A stretch of DNA of 38,074 nucleotides from Pseudomonas sp. B6002 (GCF_013385985.1 NZ_JACAOY010000042.1:1-38074), one strand, 5' to 3'; counted from the stretch's first letter, positions 24,383-32,797 are shown. The notes: a model not told the origin generated them from the sequence alone. Made by a program: numbers and translations.

Positions 24383-26158
24383 TCACCCCAACGACGGCGA
24401 ATGCTCCAGCAACGTGCGCGTATACGCTGCCTGCGGCCGGTCCAGCACCTCATCCACTGCGCCCTGCTCCACCACCCTGCCCGCCTTGAGCACCAGCACC
24501 CGGTCGGCAATCGCACGGACCACGCCGAGGTCGTGGGTGACGAACAGCAAGGTCAGCCCTTCGCGCTGCAATTGGCGCAGCAGATCGAGGATCGAGGCTT
24601 GCACCGACACATCCAGTGCCGAGGTGATTTCATCGCAGATCAGCAGCTTCGGTTCGCACAGCAGCGCACGGGCGATGGCCACGCGTTGGCGCTCGCCGCC
24701 CGACAAACTTCCGGGGTACAGGTCGGCGACCGAGGCCGGCAGCGACACCCGCGTCAGCACCGCTTCGACCCGTTGCCGCGCCGCTGCCCCCTTCACGCAG
24801 AAGAAGTGTTCCAGGGGCGCACTCAGCGTCTGGTACACCGTCTGCCGTGGGTTCAACGCCCGGTACGGGTTCTGGAAGATGTACTGGATCGGGTGCCGCT
24901 GCCCCGCCTCACGCCGGCGTGCCTGCAAAGGTAACGCCTGCCCCGCGTAACTCAATGCGCCGGTGGCGTTCTCCCCAAGGCCGGCAATGGCCCGGGCCAG
25001 ACTGGTCTTGCCTGAGCCCGACTCGCCCACCAGCGCCAGGCATTCGCCCGGCTGCACTTGCACGTTGATGTCGAACAGCACTTGGCGGTCGTAAGCGACA
25101 TTCAACGCGCTGACCGTCAGCAACGAAGCTTGGGTATGCGCCGTGACGCTTGCAATCGGTGTCAGTGCGACCGCCTGCAACGGTCGCTCATGGGGCGTCC
25201 AACAGGCCACGGCATGGGCGATGTCCACCGGCAAGGTGGGCTCCGCCCGCGAACACGCCTCGGTAAACCGCTCGCAGCGCGGCCCGAAGCTGCACCCCTG
25301 AGGCCGCTGCCCCGGTGCCGGCGCATGCCCGGCAATCGCCTGCAATTCACGCCGGCCCGCCACGTCCGGGATCGCCGCCAGCAACCCTCGGGTGTACGGG
25401 TGGGACGGCCGGCTGAACAGCGCCTCCCGCGTCGCCGTTTCGACGATGCGCCCCGCGTACATCACCATCACCCGGTCCACCAGGTCCTTGATCACCGCCA
25501 GGTCATGGGACACATACACCGCCGCCACCCCCTGGCGCTTGCACAGGCGGCGCAGGGTGTCGAGGATGTGCGCCTGGGTGGTGACGTCGAGGGCGGTGGT
25601 TGGCTCATCCAGTACGATCAGGCGTGGACGCAGCACAAAGGCCAGCGCCAGCATCACACGCTGTTGCTGGCCACCAGACAGCTGGTGGGGAAAACGCCGC
25701 AAGAACTCCGGCTCATCCGGCAAGCCGACATCGCGCAACGTCTGCGTGATACGCAGCTGTTGCGCCTCGCGGTCCAACCCCGAGGGGTGCACCGCCAAGG
25801 TCTCGCGCAACAGGTGACCGATGCGCAGCGCCGGGTTCAGGGCCGTGGCCGGGTCCTGGGCGACATAGCCGATCAGGCCACCTCGGGCGCGGCGCAGGGC
25901 TTCACCGTCAAGGCTCAACAGTGCTTGGCCGCCCACCTGCACCTGGCCGCCGACAATCTGCGCACCGCGCCGCGCATGGGCCAACAATGCGGTGGCCAGG
26001 GTGGTCTTGCCCGAGCCGGACTCACCCACCAGCCCGAGGATCTCCCCCGCTTGCAGGCTGAACGAGATGCCCGACACCACGTCCACCTCGCCGGCCAATT
26101 CAACCCGCAGGTCACGCACCTGCAACACCGCGCTGTCGATTTCGGTCATGGCATTCAT
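24383..26158 (-). CDS. Dual-domain ABC ATPase (DppD-DppF fusion type)
   Basis: 591 residues with two complete nucleotide-binding domains in one chain. Domain 1: GLVGESGSGKTTL, LSGGQQQRVMLALA, LIVLDEPTTALDV, YVSHDLAVI. Domain 2: ALVGESGSGKTSL, LSGGERQRVAIARA, LLICDEITSALDV, FVTHDLGVV. Between them is the oligopeptide-type C-terminal region with four cysteines (CSFGPRCERFTEACSR...VAC), where some relatives are reported to bind an iron-sulfur cluster. It overlaps the upstream permease gene by 4 bp (ATGA) and energises the importer with the two permeases and the Tat-lipoprotein SBP. GsiA is a fused relative. Transport of peptide-like or conjugated sulfur compounds is inferred from context. Confidence 0.93.
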   Translation of the reverse strand: MNAMTEIDSAVLQVRDLRVELAGEVDVVSGISFSLQAGEILGLVGESGSGKTTLATALLAHARRGAQIVGGQVQVGGQALLSLDGEALRRARGGLIGYVAQDPATALNPALRIGHLLRETLAVHPSGLDREAQQLRITQTLRDVGLPDEPEFLRRFPHQLSGGQQQRVMLALAFVLRPRLIVLDEPTTALDVTTQAHILDTLRRLCKRQGVAAVYVSHDLAVIKDLVDRVMVMYAGRIVETATREALFSRPSHPYTRGLLAAIPDVAGRRELQAIAGHAPAPGQRPQGCSFGPRCERFTEACSRAEPTLPVDIAHAVACWTPHERPLQAVALTPIASVTAHTQASLLTVSALNVAYDRQVLFDINVQVQPGECLALVGESGSGKTSLARAIAGLGENATGALSYAGQALPLQARRREAGQRHPIQYIFQNPYRALNPRQTVYQTLSAPLEHFFCVKGAAARQRVEAVLTRVSLPASVADLYPGSLSGGERQRVAIARALLCEPKLLICDEITSALDVSVQASILDLLRQLQREGLTLLFVTHDLGVVRAIADRVLVLKAGRVVEQGAVDEVLDRPQAAYTRTLLEHSPSLG

Positions 26159-26964
26159 GGCTGTTTAGCTCCCGTCCCTGCGCTGCTGCGGCCGATGCCT
26201 TCGGCGAGGATATTGGTGCCGTAGGCAAACACACCGATCAGCACCGCCGGGGCCAGCACCGCCCAGGGTTGTACCAGCAGGCCCGCCTGGTTTTCGTTGA
26301 TCATCAAGCCCCAATCCGCCGTCGGTGGTGCCACGCCGTAGCCGAGAAAACTCAGGCCCGAAAGCATGCCCACGCCCCACGTCAGCAGGTTGCCGAAGTG
26401 CACCAGCAACGGCGTGAGGATGTTCGGCAGAATCTCCTTGAACAGGATGCGCCGACGTGAATACCCCATCATCTGCGCCGCTTCGACAAACTCCTGCCCC
26501 GCCACCGCCACCGCGCTGGCCCGTGCCAGGCGGATCACGCCGGGGATGAACGCAATCGACACCGTCAACACGATCAGCCACGGCGCGCGCCCGAGCATCG
26601 AGACGATCAGCAACACCAAAATCAGGTCGGGAAACGCCAGGGACACGTCCGCCGACCAGGTGATCCACTGGTCCAGCCGCCGCCGCGACAAGCCGGCGAG
26701 CAAACCGAGGGTGGTGCCCACCGCCAGCGCCAGGCTCGCCGCCGCCACCGACATCCACAGCACCGATACGCCACCGCTGAGCAACCGCGACAGCACGTCG
26801 TGTCCCAAAAAGTCATACCCCAGCCACGCCGCGCCCGTGGGGGCGCCGTACACCGGGCCGACCATGTCAGTCGGCCCGTGGGGCGCGAGCCAGGGGCCGA
26901 GCACTGCCACGGCCACCACCAGCAGCGTGATCAACAGGCCCTTGCGGGTTTGCGACTCGTTCAT
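26155..26964 (-). CDS. ABC permease, DppC type
   Basis: 269 residues with an N-terminal membrane helix (LLITLLVVAVAVLGPWLA), a short periplasmic loop with GTDxxGRDxLSRLL-like YDFLGHDVLSRLLSGG, and the BPD_transp_1 region. The coupling loop EFVEAAQMMGYSRRRILFKEILPNILTPLLVH is the standard EAA motif. It ends LSGLSFLGYGVAPPTADWGLMI, the typical DppC tail. It overlaps its neighbours by 4 bp on both sides. It pairs with the DppB-type permease to form the channel. Confidence 0.93.
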   Translation of the reverse strand: MNESQTRKGLLITLLVVAVAVLGPWLAPHGPTDMVGPVYGAPTGAAWLGYDFLGHDVLSRLLSGGVSVLWMSVAAASLALAVGTTLGLLAGLSRRRLDQWITWSADVSLAFPDLILVLLIVSMLGRAPWLIVLTVSIAFIPGVIRLARASAVAVAGQEFVEAAQMMGYSRRRILFKEILPNILTPLLVHFGNLLTWGVGMLSGLSFLGYGVAPPTADWGLMINENQAGLLVQPWAVLAPAVLIGVFAYGTNILAEGIGRSSAGTGAKQP

Positions 26965-28019
26965 GCGTCACCTCGGGAACGGCGCCACCACGGCGTGATG
27001 CCACGGCGGTTGCGTTGGATCAGGTTCACCCGTCGCGCCGTGCGCAGCTTGGGTGTCAGCAGCACGGTCAACAGGTCGGCCAGCAGGTTGATCAGCACCA
27101 CGGCCAAGGTGATCACCAGCACAATCGCCTGCACCATCGGCAGGTCGCGCATCTGGATCGCGGCGTTGAGCGCGGTGCCAATGCCGGGGTAGCTGAAGAT
27201 CACTTCGGCCAGCACCGCGCCGCCAATCAGCGTACGCAAGGTCAATGCGACGCCCTGAATGGCCGGCACCAGCGCATTGGGCAAGGTGTGGCGCCACACG
27301 ATGCGCCGCTCCGGCACCCCGCGCAGCCGGGCGGCAATCACATAGTCGGACGCCAGCGCCTCGATCATGGCGGCGCGCACCATACGGGTCAGGTACGGCA
27401 AGGCGGTGAGGCTCAGGGCCAACACCGGCAGTACCAGAAACCTGAGTTGACGCAGCAGCGACTGGTCCGGGTCGAGGATCGACACAGCCGGCAAAAAATC
27501 CATATGGGGCATGGAGAACAGCAGCACCAGACCGATCGCCAGCAGAAACCCCGGCGTGGCCTTGAGAAAGATCAGCAGCGACAGGCCCCAGCGATCCAGC
27601 CGGCTGTCGCGCCGCAACGCCAACGCCACGCCCAGCGCCAATGCAGTGGGCACCACCACGGCGATGACGCCCGCCAGCAACACCAGGGTGTAGCCAAACC
27701 GGCCCCACAGCAGGTGACTGACCGGCACGTTGGAATCCAGCGACACCCCCAGATCGCCGCGCAAGGCCGCCCCTAGCCAGCGCAGGTATTGCCAGGCAAT
27801 CGGCTGGTCGAGCCCGAGTTGGTGTTGCAGCGTGAGGATGCTGTCGAGCGGCGCGTCCGGGCCGAGGATCACCCGCGCCGGGTCCGACGGCAGCGCCTGG
27901 GTGGCGATAAACACCACCAGGCTGATCACCCAGGCGGTCAGCAGGCCGTAGCCCAGGCGCCCGACAAACCAGGACAGCCACGCAGGTGTGCGTGGGGTGT
28001 TGCAGCGCGGCTCAGACAT
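26961..28019 (-). CDS. ABC permease, DppB type
   Basis: 352 residues. The first helix GYGLLTAWVISLVVFIATQALPSDPARVILGPDA and the QHQLGLDQPIAWQYLRWLGAALRGDLGVSL segment are hallmarks of the DppB family, as is EALASDYVIAARLRGVPERRIVWRHTLPNALVPAIQ (EAA loop). About six membrane spans. The ATG overlaps the end of the SBP gene by 8 bp and its stop overlaps the next start by 4 bp. It is longer than many DppB proteins because of a ~15-residue basic tail after the last helix. Confidence 0.93.
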   Translation of the reverse strand: MSEPRCNTPRTPAWLSWFVGRLGYGLLTAWVISLVVFIATQALPSDPARVILGPDAPLDSILTLQHQLGLDQPIAWQYLRWLGAALRGDLGVSLDSNVPVSHLLWGRFGYTLVLLAGVIAVVVPTALALGVALALRRDSRLDRWGLSLLIFLKATPGFLLAIGLVLLFSMPHMDFLPAVSILDPDQSLLRQLRFLVLPVLALSLTALPYLTRMVRAAMIEALASDYVIAARLRGVPERRIVWRHTLPNALVPAIQGVALTLRTLIGGAVLAEVIFSYPGIGTALNAAIQMRDLPMVQAIVLVITLAVVLINLLADLLTVLLTPKLRTARRVNLIQRNRRGITPWWRRSRGDA

Positions 28020-29568
28020 GGTTCAACCACAACTCGTCAAAGCGCCAGGAGGCGAAGGTGGTCTGTTCCGGCGTGAGGCCGCCGACCTTCACCGAAGCCG
28101 CGTCCAGCACATCACCGAAGCCCCAGATCAACAGGCCGCCACGCGCGTGCTGGATTTGCTGCGCTTCGTGCACCAGACCTTTGCGCAACGCCAGGTCGGG
28201 CTGGGCCAGGGCCTGGCGGTACAGGTCGTCGAAACGCGGGTCATGGAAGTTGCTGCGGTTGTAGATTGCCAGCGGCGCGTCGTTATGCAATGCCGACGCG
28301 AGGAAACCACGGGCCGGTGTGGAGCCCGGCGACACTTGCCATTGCTCGCGTTGCGGGCCGTTGAACACGGCGCCGTCGACTTGGCTGACGCGCACTTCGA
28401 CACCGGCCTTTTTGGCCTGCTGGGCAAACACCAACGCGGCGTTCACGCCCGGCCCCGGCGTGGTGGTCAGTTCCACGCGCAGGTCGGTCTGGCCAGCCTG
28501 GCGCAACAACGCACGCGCCTGCTCCAGGTCATACGGGCGCTGGGCAATCGTATGGTTGTAGGTCGGGTCGTGGGGCGAATAGAGGTCGTTGGCGATACGG
28601 CCAAAACCGTTCAGGCCTCGGTCCACCAATTCCTGCCGATCAGCCAGCAGGCGGAACGCCTGGCGCACCCGCACATCGTCGAACGGCGGCTTGGCCAGGT
28701 TCAGGTTGAAGCCGGTAAACGAGGTGGTCGGCGATACGCTCAATTGCAACCGCGCGTCGGCCTTGAGCAACGCACTGTGCTCGGCCTGCACGCCGCTGGC
28801 GACGTCGATCTGCCCGGCGCGCAAGGCGGCGACGCGGGAGACCTGGTCCTTGAATTCGATGATCTCAAGCTCGTCGGCATAGGGCTGGCCGGGCTTGTAG
28901 TAGTTCTCGAACCGCGTATACAGCGAGCGCTGGCCGGGTACAAAACGCTTGAGCTTATAGGGGCCGGCGCCCACCGGGTTGGTGATCGGGTCATAGTCGG
29001 TGGGCACGATGCCGCCGAAGCTGATCAGGGTTTCATCCAGCGGAAAGAAGCTCTGGCCATGCTTGAAGCGGATTTCGATCGTGCGTTCATCCAGTTTGCG
29101 CAAGGCATTGCGGTCGATGGCCCCCACCAGCCCGGCAAACGGCGAGGCCAGCTTGGGGTCGGTGAGGCGCAACAGCGAAAACAGCATGTCGTCGGCACCG
29201 ATGGTCTTGCCGTGGTGAAACTCCAGGCCCGGCTTGATGCGGATGGTCCAGGCGCTGGCGTCGGCGTTCGGCTCGGCGAATTCGGCCAGGGCCAGGCGCG
29301 TGCTGACGTCGGTGTTCCATTCCCAGAACTTGCTGTACAGCGCCCAGCCGCGAATGATCCCGCCGCCCACCGGTTTGTGGGCGTCCAGGTTGCCGGACTG
29401 GTCACCGTCGATAATGCCGACACGCAAGCGCCCACCGCTGACAGGTTTGCCGGTAAGGACGGCCGCGCGCTGGGTCGCCGCACCACTGTCACAGCCCCCC
29501 AGCAGCAAGCCGCCGCCGATGGCCAGGCTGTTGCCGAGAAACACCCGGCGGGAAAATCCGTCACTCAT
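28012..29568 (-). CDS. Tat-exported lipoprotein, family 5 ABC substrate-binding protein (2)
   Basis: 518 residues from ATG 29568 (a GTG at 29571 is possible); AGAGG lies 8 nt upstream, inside the end of the previous gene. Twin-arginine signal SRRVFLGNS and lipobox LLLGGC. The body parallels the protein at 18233 throughout: NLDAHKPVGGGIIRGWALYSKFWEWN, NPVGAGPYKLKRFVPGQRSLYTRFENYYK, PPFDDVRVRQAFRLLADRQELVDRGLNGFGRIANDLY. The same length and very high similarity mark recent paralogues. Here the gene is followed by its own DppB, DppC and DppDF genes, so this copy has a dedicated importer. Confidence 0.92.
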   Translation of the reverse strand: MSDGFSRRVFLGNSLAIGGGLLLGGCDSGAATQRAAVLTGKPVSGGRLRVGIIDGDQSGNLDAHKPVGGGIIRGWALYSKFWEWNTDVSTRLALAEFAEPNADASAWTIRIKPGLEFHHGKTIGADDMLFSLLRLTDPKLASPFAGLVGAIDRNALRKLDERTIEIRFKHGQSFFPLDETLISFGGIVPTDYDPITNPVGAGPYKLKRFVPGQRSLYTRFENYYKPGQPYADELEIIEFKDQVSRVAALRAGQIDVASGVQAEHSALLKADARLQLSVSPTTSFTGFNLNLAKPPFDDVRVRQAFRLLADRQELVDRGLNGFGRIANDLYSPHDPTYNHTIAQRPYDLEQARALLRQAGQTDLRVELTTTPGPGVNAALVFAQQAKKAGVEVRVSQVDGAVFNGPQREQWQVSPGSTPARGFLASALHNDAPLAIYNRSNFHDPRFDDLYRQALAQPDLALRKGLVHEAQQIQHARGGLLIWGFGDVLDAASVKVGGLTPEQTTFASWRFDELWLNHV

Positions 29569-29571
29569 CAC

Positions 29572-30759
29572 TCAAGCCTCTTCGCGCTGCACGACCGTGT
29601 GGGTGACGCCCAGGCGTGGCACGTCAAAACCGTGGTCCAGGTCGAGCAGCGGGAACAACAGGTCGGCCACACGGTGGGCTTCGTCGATCAGCGGGAAGCC
29701 CGACAAGATGAACGCCGACGTGCCCTGGGCCTCGTATTCACGAATACGCTCGGCCACTTGCTCGGCGCTGCCCACCAGGTAGGTACCGGCTGCCGGGCCG
29801 AGGATATTGAAGCCAAACAGGCTGGGCCCGAGCCACACGTTGGGGTAGATCTCCAGCTCGCGTGCGGTTGGCAAGCGCCCGCTGCGAATAGTGTCGACGT
29901 TGCGCTGGGTTTGCGGGTCGTCGCTGTGGAAATCATCGAAGCTCACACCGGGCGGCAGCTGGCGTTCGATGGCGTTGCGCGCAGTCTGCAACGAGGTGCG
30001 CTGCAGCAGTTTTTCGGCGTGGGCCCAGGCTTCTTCCTCGGTCTCGCGCACGATGATCTGCAGGCGGGTGCCGAAGGTCAGCTCGCGGCCAATCTTCGCG
30101 GCCTCGGCGGCCACCTTGCGGAACTTGTCGCCCAGCTTTGGCGGGGTATTGGCGAAGCTCAGGTACACGTCCAGCAACTGCACCGAATGCTCGACACCTG
30201 GCCCCGACGTGCCCGCGCCCCACAGCGGGATACCGGGCTTCTGGTACGGCGGGTGCCAGCCGCCCAAGGGATGGTTGGCCGCACCCGGCGAACGGGGGGC
30301 GAGCTTGACGTAGTCGCCGTCATAGCCACGGGTATCGCCGGCATAGAAGCCCTGGAACGCCCGCCAGTATTCGAGGCTGAAGGCGTAGCGTTCGTCATGG
30401 GGGTAATGCACGCCCAGTGTCGCCAGGCCCGCGTCATTGCCGTTGACCACGTTGAACAACAGGCGGCCGTTGGAGAACTGGTCGAAGGTCAGCGCCCATT
30501 TGGCCAAGACAGCTGGCGACAGCTCCCCCGGGTGTTGGGCCACCAAAAAGCGCAGGCGTTGGGTGGCGTCGATCAACGAAGCGGCCACGGCCAGGCTTTC
30601 ATTCGGGCTGGAGCCGAGCAAAGAGCCGTAGTAACCCAGGCGATCACTGGCGACGGCCAGTTGCTTGAGGTGGTGGAAATCGGTTTTCCAACGGCCTTCG
30701 GGCTCCCACGGATAAGGGCCGTCGGGCGTGGTGAGGTACCAGAGAATTTTTACGGCCAT
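29572..30759 (-). CDS. Luciferase-like FMNH2-dependent monooxygenase, SsuD family (3)
   Basis: 395 residues from ATG 30759 (AAGGAT upstream). The longer frame to 30879 is an artefact of reading through a REP doublet. It is the most SsuD-like of the three: FNVVNGNDAGLATLGVHYPHDERYAFSLEYWRAF, FGTRLQIIVRETEEEAWAHAEKLL, ELEIYPNVWLGPSLFG, GTYLVGSAEQVAERIREYEAQGTSAFILSGFPLIDEAHRVADLLFPLL. Compared with E. coli SsuD, Arg226 is kept but His228 is Gln, and Tyr331/His333 are Phe/Leu. It ends one base before the SBP gene region and is separated from the upstream aldolase gene by a REP doublet. Confidence 0.9.
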   Translation of the reverse strand: MAVKILWYLTTPDGPYPWEPEGRWKTDFHHLKQLAVASDRLGYYGSLLGSSPNESLAVAASLIDATQRLRFLVAQHPGELSPAVLAKWALTFDQFSNGRLLFNVVNGNDAGLATLGVHYPHDERYAFSLEYWRAFQGFYAGDTRGYDGDYVKLAPRSPGAANHPLGGWHPPYQKPGIPLWGAGTSGPGVEHSVQLLDVYLSFANTPPKLGDKFRKVAAEAAKIGRELTFGTRLQIIVRETEEEAWAHAEKLLQRTSLQTARNAIERQLPPGVSFDDFHSDDPQTQRNVDTIRSGRLPTARELEIYPNVWLGPSLFGFNILGPAAGTYLVGSAEQVAERIREYEAQGTSAFILSGFPLIDEAHRVADLLFPLLDLDHGFDVPRLGVTHTVVQREEA

Positions 30760-30790
30760 GACAACACATCCTTGAATTAAAAAATCCCCC

Positions 30791-30880
30791 TGTAGGAGCC
30801 GGCTTGCCGGCGATGGCGGCGGCACATCCGACATTGATGTCGCCTGGTACACCGCTATCGCAGGCAAGCCAGCTCCCACA
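30791..30880. repeat. Chimeric REP doublet
   Basis: The left arm at 30791-30814 is the GTAGGAGCCGG-CTTGCCGGCGAT form. The right arm at 30857-30880 is the inverted GTGGGAGCTGG-CTTGCCTGCGAT form. The loop resembles that of the doublet at 34297-34388. It interrupts the minus-strand sulfur operon between the aldolase and monooxygenase genes. Confidence 0.9.
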
Positions 30881-30897
30881 GTTGGACCGAGTGAACC

Positions 30898-31629
30898 TTA
30901 GCTACGACGGTCAATCGCCGGCACCAGGCCCAACGCCGTGGCCTGCTCAAACAACCCGCTCATCTTCCATTGCTGGGTCAACACACCCGGACCATAGGCG
31001 CGCGAGCCGCCCAGTGCGTCGGCGAGCAATTGCAGCTGTGCACCCTCCTCCAGCAACAGGATGAATTCCGCCGTGGCGCGCAGCCCTTGCTTGCCCCATA
31101 CCGTGGAGCCGCCGTTGGCTTCGAGGATGGCCAGGTTGAAGGGGTTTTCGGCGATCTTGTCGAGGATGAAGTCCACCTCTTGCTGGCGGCGGTCGATGTA
31201 CACCGGCAGTTCACGCGCCAGCTGGTAGCGCTGCACCGGCACGTAATGAAATGGCAGGGTGCGGTGGGTCTGGGCCCAGGCGCCCAGGTACGGCGAATGC
31301 ACGTGGGACACGGTGGTCACGTCCGGGTGCTGCTGGAACAACTTGGTGTAGCGCCCCAGGCCGCCCTTGCCCTTGCCGAAGATCACGTTGCCGGCAAAGT
31401 CGGTGACGGTGGCCTGCAGCGGCTTGCGGTAGTTCCACGGGCCGCCGTAGTTCACCGACACCAGCAGCTCCTGGCCGGGGACGCGCTCGATAAAGCCAAC
31501 GGTGCCGTTGGCGGTGATGGTGTCTGTTTCGCGGAACACGGTGAAGGCTTCTTCAGCTTCCAGCAGGACCTTGTCGATAAAGGCCTGCAATTCCTGGCTG
31601 ATGGGTTGTGCGTGGACGATGGCAGTCAT
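30898..31629 (-). CDS. Class II aldolase/adducin family protein
   Basis: 243 residues, ATG 31629 preceded by GGAG. The zinc-binding HxH motif is in VSHVHSPYLGAWAQTH, followed by LPVYIDRRQQEVDFILDKIAENPFNLAILEANGGSTVWGKQGLRATAEFILLLEEGAQLQLLADA, the typical end of the family where a further metal His is usually present. Members cleave or rearrange phosphosugars and other hydroxy-carbonyl compounds, or decarboxylate. Placed 15 bp after the DszB-like gene, it may process the carbon skeleton left by desulfination. A class II aldolase-like protein in a desulfurisation operon is uncommon; the reaction is unknown. Confidence 0.87.
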   Translation of the reverse strand: MTAIVHAQPISQELQAFIDKVLLEAEEAFTVFRETDTITANGTVGFIERVPGQELLVSVNYGGPWNYRKPLQATVTDFAGNVIFGKGKGGLGRYTKLFQQHPDVTTVSHVHSPYLGAWAQTHRTLPFHYVPVQRYQLARELPVYIDRRQQEVDFILDKIAENPFNLAILEANGGSTVWGKQGLRATAEFILLLEEGAQLQLLADALGGSRAYGPGVLTQQWKMSGLFEQATALGLVPAIDRRS

Positions 31630-31644
31630 GGGGTGTCTCCAGGT

Positions 31645-32688
31645 TCAGGCGCGGCGCTTGGCCAACAGTTCATGGGCAGCTTGCAGGGGGCGCGGGTCGG
31701 CCCAGTCGGCGATGGCAAAATCGCGCTCCAGGAAGCCGTGCAGGTAAAGGAAAGTCTTCTGGGTGTCGAGGAACGCCAGACGCTGGGCCGACAGGTCCGG
31801 TGCCAGGGTGGTGTGGAAGTCGCCGCGATAAGCCTCGGCCACACCGGCACTGCCCGCGCGGGTTTCTTCTTCAAGAATCGCGTTGAGGCTGTCGCGGTTG
31901 TTCGCGGCCCACTCGGCGGCACTGAGGGTTTGTGCGAGGAAGCGCACCACCAGGTCAAAGTGGTTGTCCAGCAGGCTCTGGTGGACGGTGATCGGACGCG
32001 GCGTGCCGTTGTTGATGCGATAACGCGGCTCGGCGATAAGGTCCAGATCGAGGCCCACCACCAGGCCCAACCGGCGCGCCGCGTCAGCGGCCGAAGCGCC
32101 CTTGACGTACACCGCGTCCACCTCACCGCGCACCAGGTAATCCAGGCCCGACCACAGGCGCTGCAAACCGCGTTGCGGGTCGGGTGCCTGTTCCTGATCC
32201 TGCAACGCCACTTCCACCAGCGTCACGTCATCAAAGCCCAGGCCGGCCAGGCTCAGGGCGCCCTTGTATCCGTGCAGGCTCATGGCCCGGGCAATGCTGC
32301 CCGGCCGGCTCTCGCCCCACGCTGGCAGGGCCAGGCGCTTGCCTTTCAAGTCCTCGGGGCGGGTGATGCCGGAGTCCGGGCGCACGAGGATGGTCTGCCA
32401 TTCTTCGATCCAGGTCAGGCCGATCAGCCGGCTCGGCGCACCGGCCGCACGCGCAGCCAACGCCGGCACATTCCCGCCTTCGCGAAACAGCCCTGGCAGG
32501 TCGTGATCGTAGTGATGGCGACCCAACTGGCGGGCCTCCTGCAAGGTGGACACCGGCAGGCCATCGGGGGCGAACTCTTCAGTCAGCCAGCCCAGTTTGT
32601 AGGCGATGCCGGACGCGGTCGGCACCGGACAACGGGTAAACCAGATCTGCTCAAGCTCAGGCGTGGGCAGGACAGCGGAAAGGGTCAT
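31645..32688 (-). CDS. DszB-like desulfinase (periplasmic-binding-protein fold)
   Basis: 347 residues from ATG 32688 (GGAG seven bases upstream), no signal peptide, so cytoplasmic. It lines up along its length with DszB, the 2'-hydroxybiphenyl-2-sulfinate desulfinase of Rhodococcus. The catalytic Cys27 motif CPVP is here Cys20 in RCPVPTA. His60 and Arg70 correspond to His59 and Arg69 (HYDHDLPGLFREGGNVP), with the same spacing of ten. Further matches are RLIGLT, LVRPDSGITRPEDLKGKRLALP and LDTQKTFLYLHGFLERDFAIADWADP. It probably releases sulfite from a sulfinate made by a monooxygenase of the cluster. A transporter binding protein is unlikely given the missing signal peptide and kept triad. Confidence 0.8.
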   Translation of the reverse strand: MTLSAVLPTPELEQIWFTRCPVPTASGIAYKLGWLTEEFAPDGLPVSTLQEARQLGRHHYDHDLPGLFREGGNVPALAARAAGAPSRLIGLTWIEEWQTILVRPDSGITRPEDLKGKRLALPAWGESRPGSIARAMSLHGYKGALSLAGLGFDDVTLVEVALQDQEQAPDPQRGLQRLWSGLDYLVRGEVDAVYVKGASAADAARRLGLVVGLDLDLIAEPRYRINNGTPRPITVHQSLLDNHFDLVVRFLAQTLSAAEWAANNRDSLNAILEEETRAGSAGVAEAYRGDFHTTLAPDLSAQRLAFLDTQKTFLYLHGFLERDFAIADWADPRPLQAAHELLAKRRA

Positions 32689-32730
32689 CGGCAGCTCCAT
32701 TGAATGGAAAGAGTTGAGTGGAGGGGGTAT

Positions 32731-32746
32731 TGCAGAGGCCGTGCCA
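32731..32746 (-). promoter_or_regulatory. Sigma54 (-24/-12) promoter for minus-strand sulfur operon
   Basis: On the minus strand TGGCACGGCCTCTGCA, matching the sigma54 consensus TGGCACG-N4-TTGCA with one change. Predicted start is near 32720, a leader of about 32 nt before the DszB-like ATG at 32688. Confidence 0.72.
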
Positions 32747-32797
32747 AACGGCCAAAACCCCGGTTTACGGGGCTGATGCGCCGTGCTACGCAACGCG

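Noticed and set aside
27988-30780. 930-codon plus-strand open frame across the SBP and monooxygenase genes
   Set aside because: The minus strand encodes clear Tat-lipoprotein SBP and SsuD-family proteins in the same span. The plus frame has no recognisable domain.
30760-30879. 40-residue N-terminal extension of the monooxygenase (MGAGLPAIAVYQ...)
   Set aside because: It is translation of the chimeric REP doublet. A good ribosome site precedes the ATG at 30759.
31645-32688. DszB-like gene as a nitrate/sulfonate transporter binding protein
   Set aside because: It has no signal peptide and keeps the desulfinase Cys/His/Arg triad in DszB-like context.
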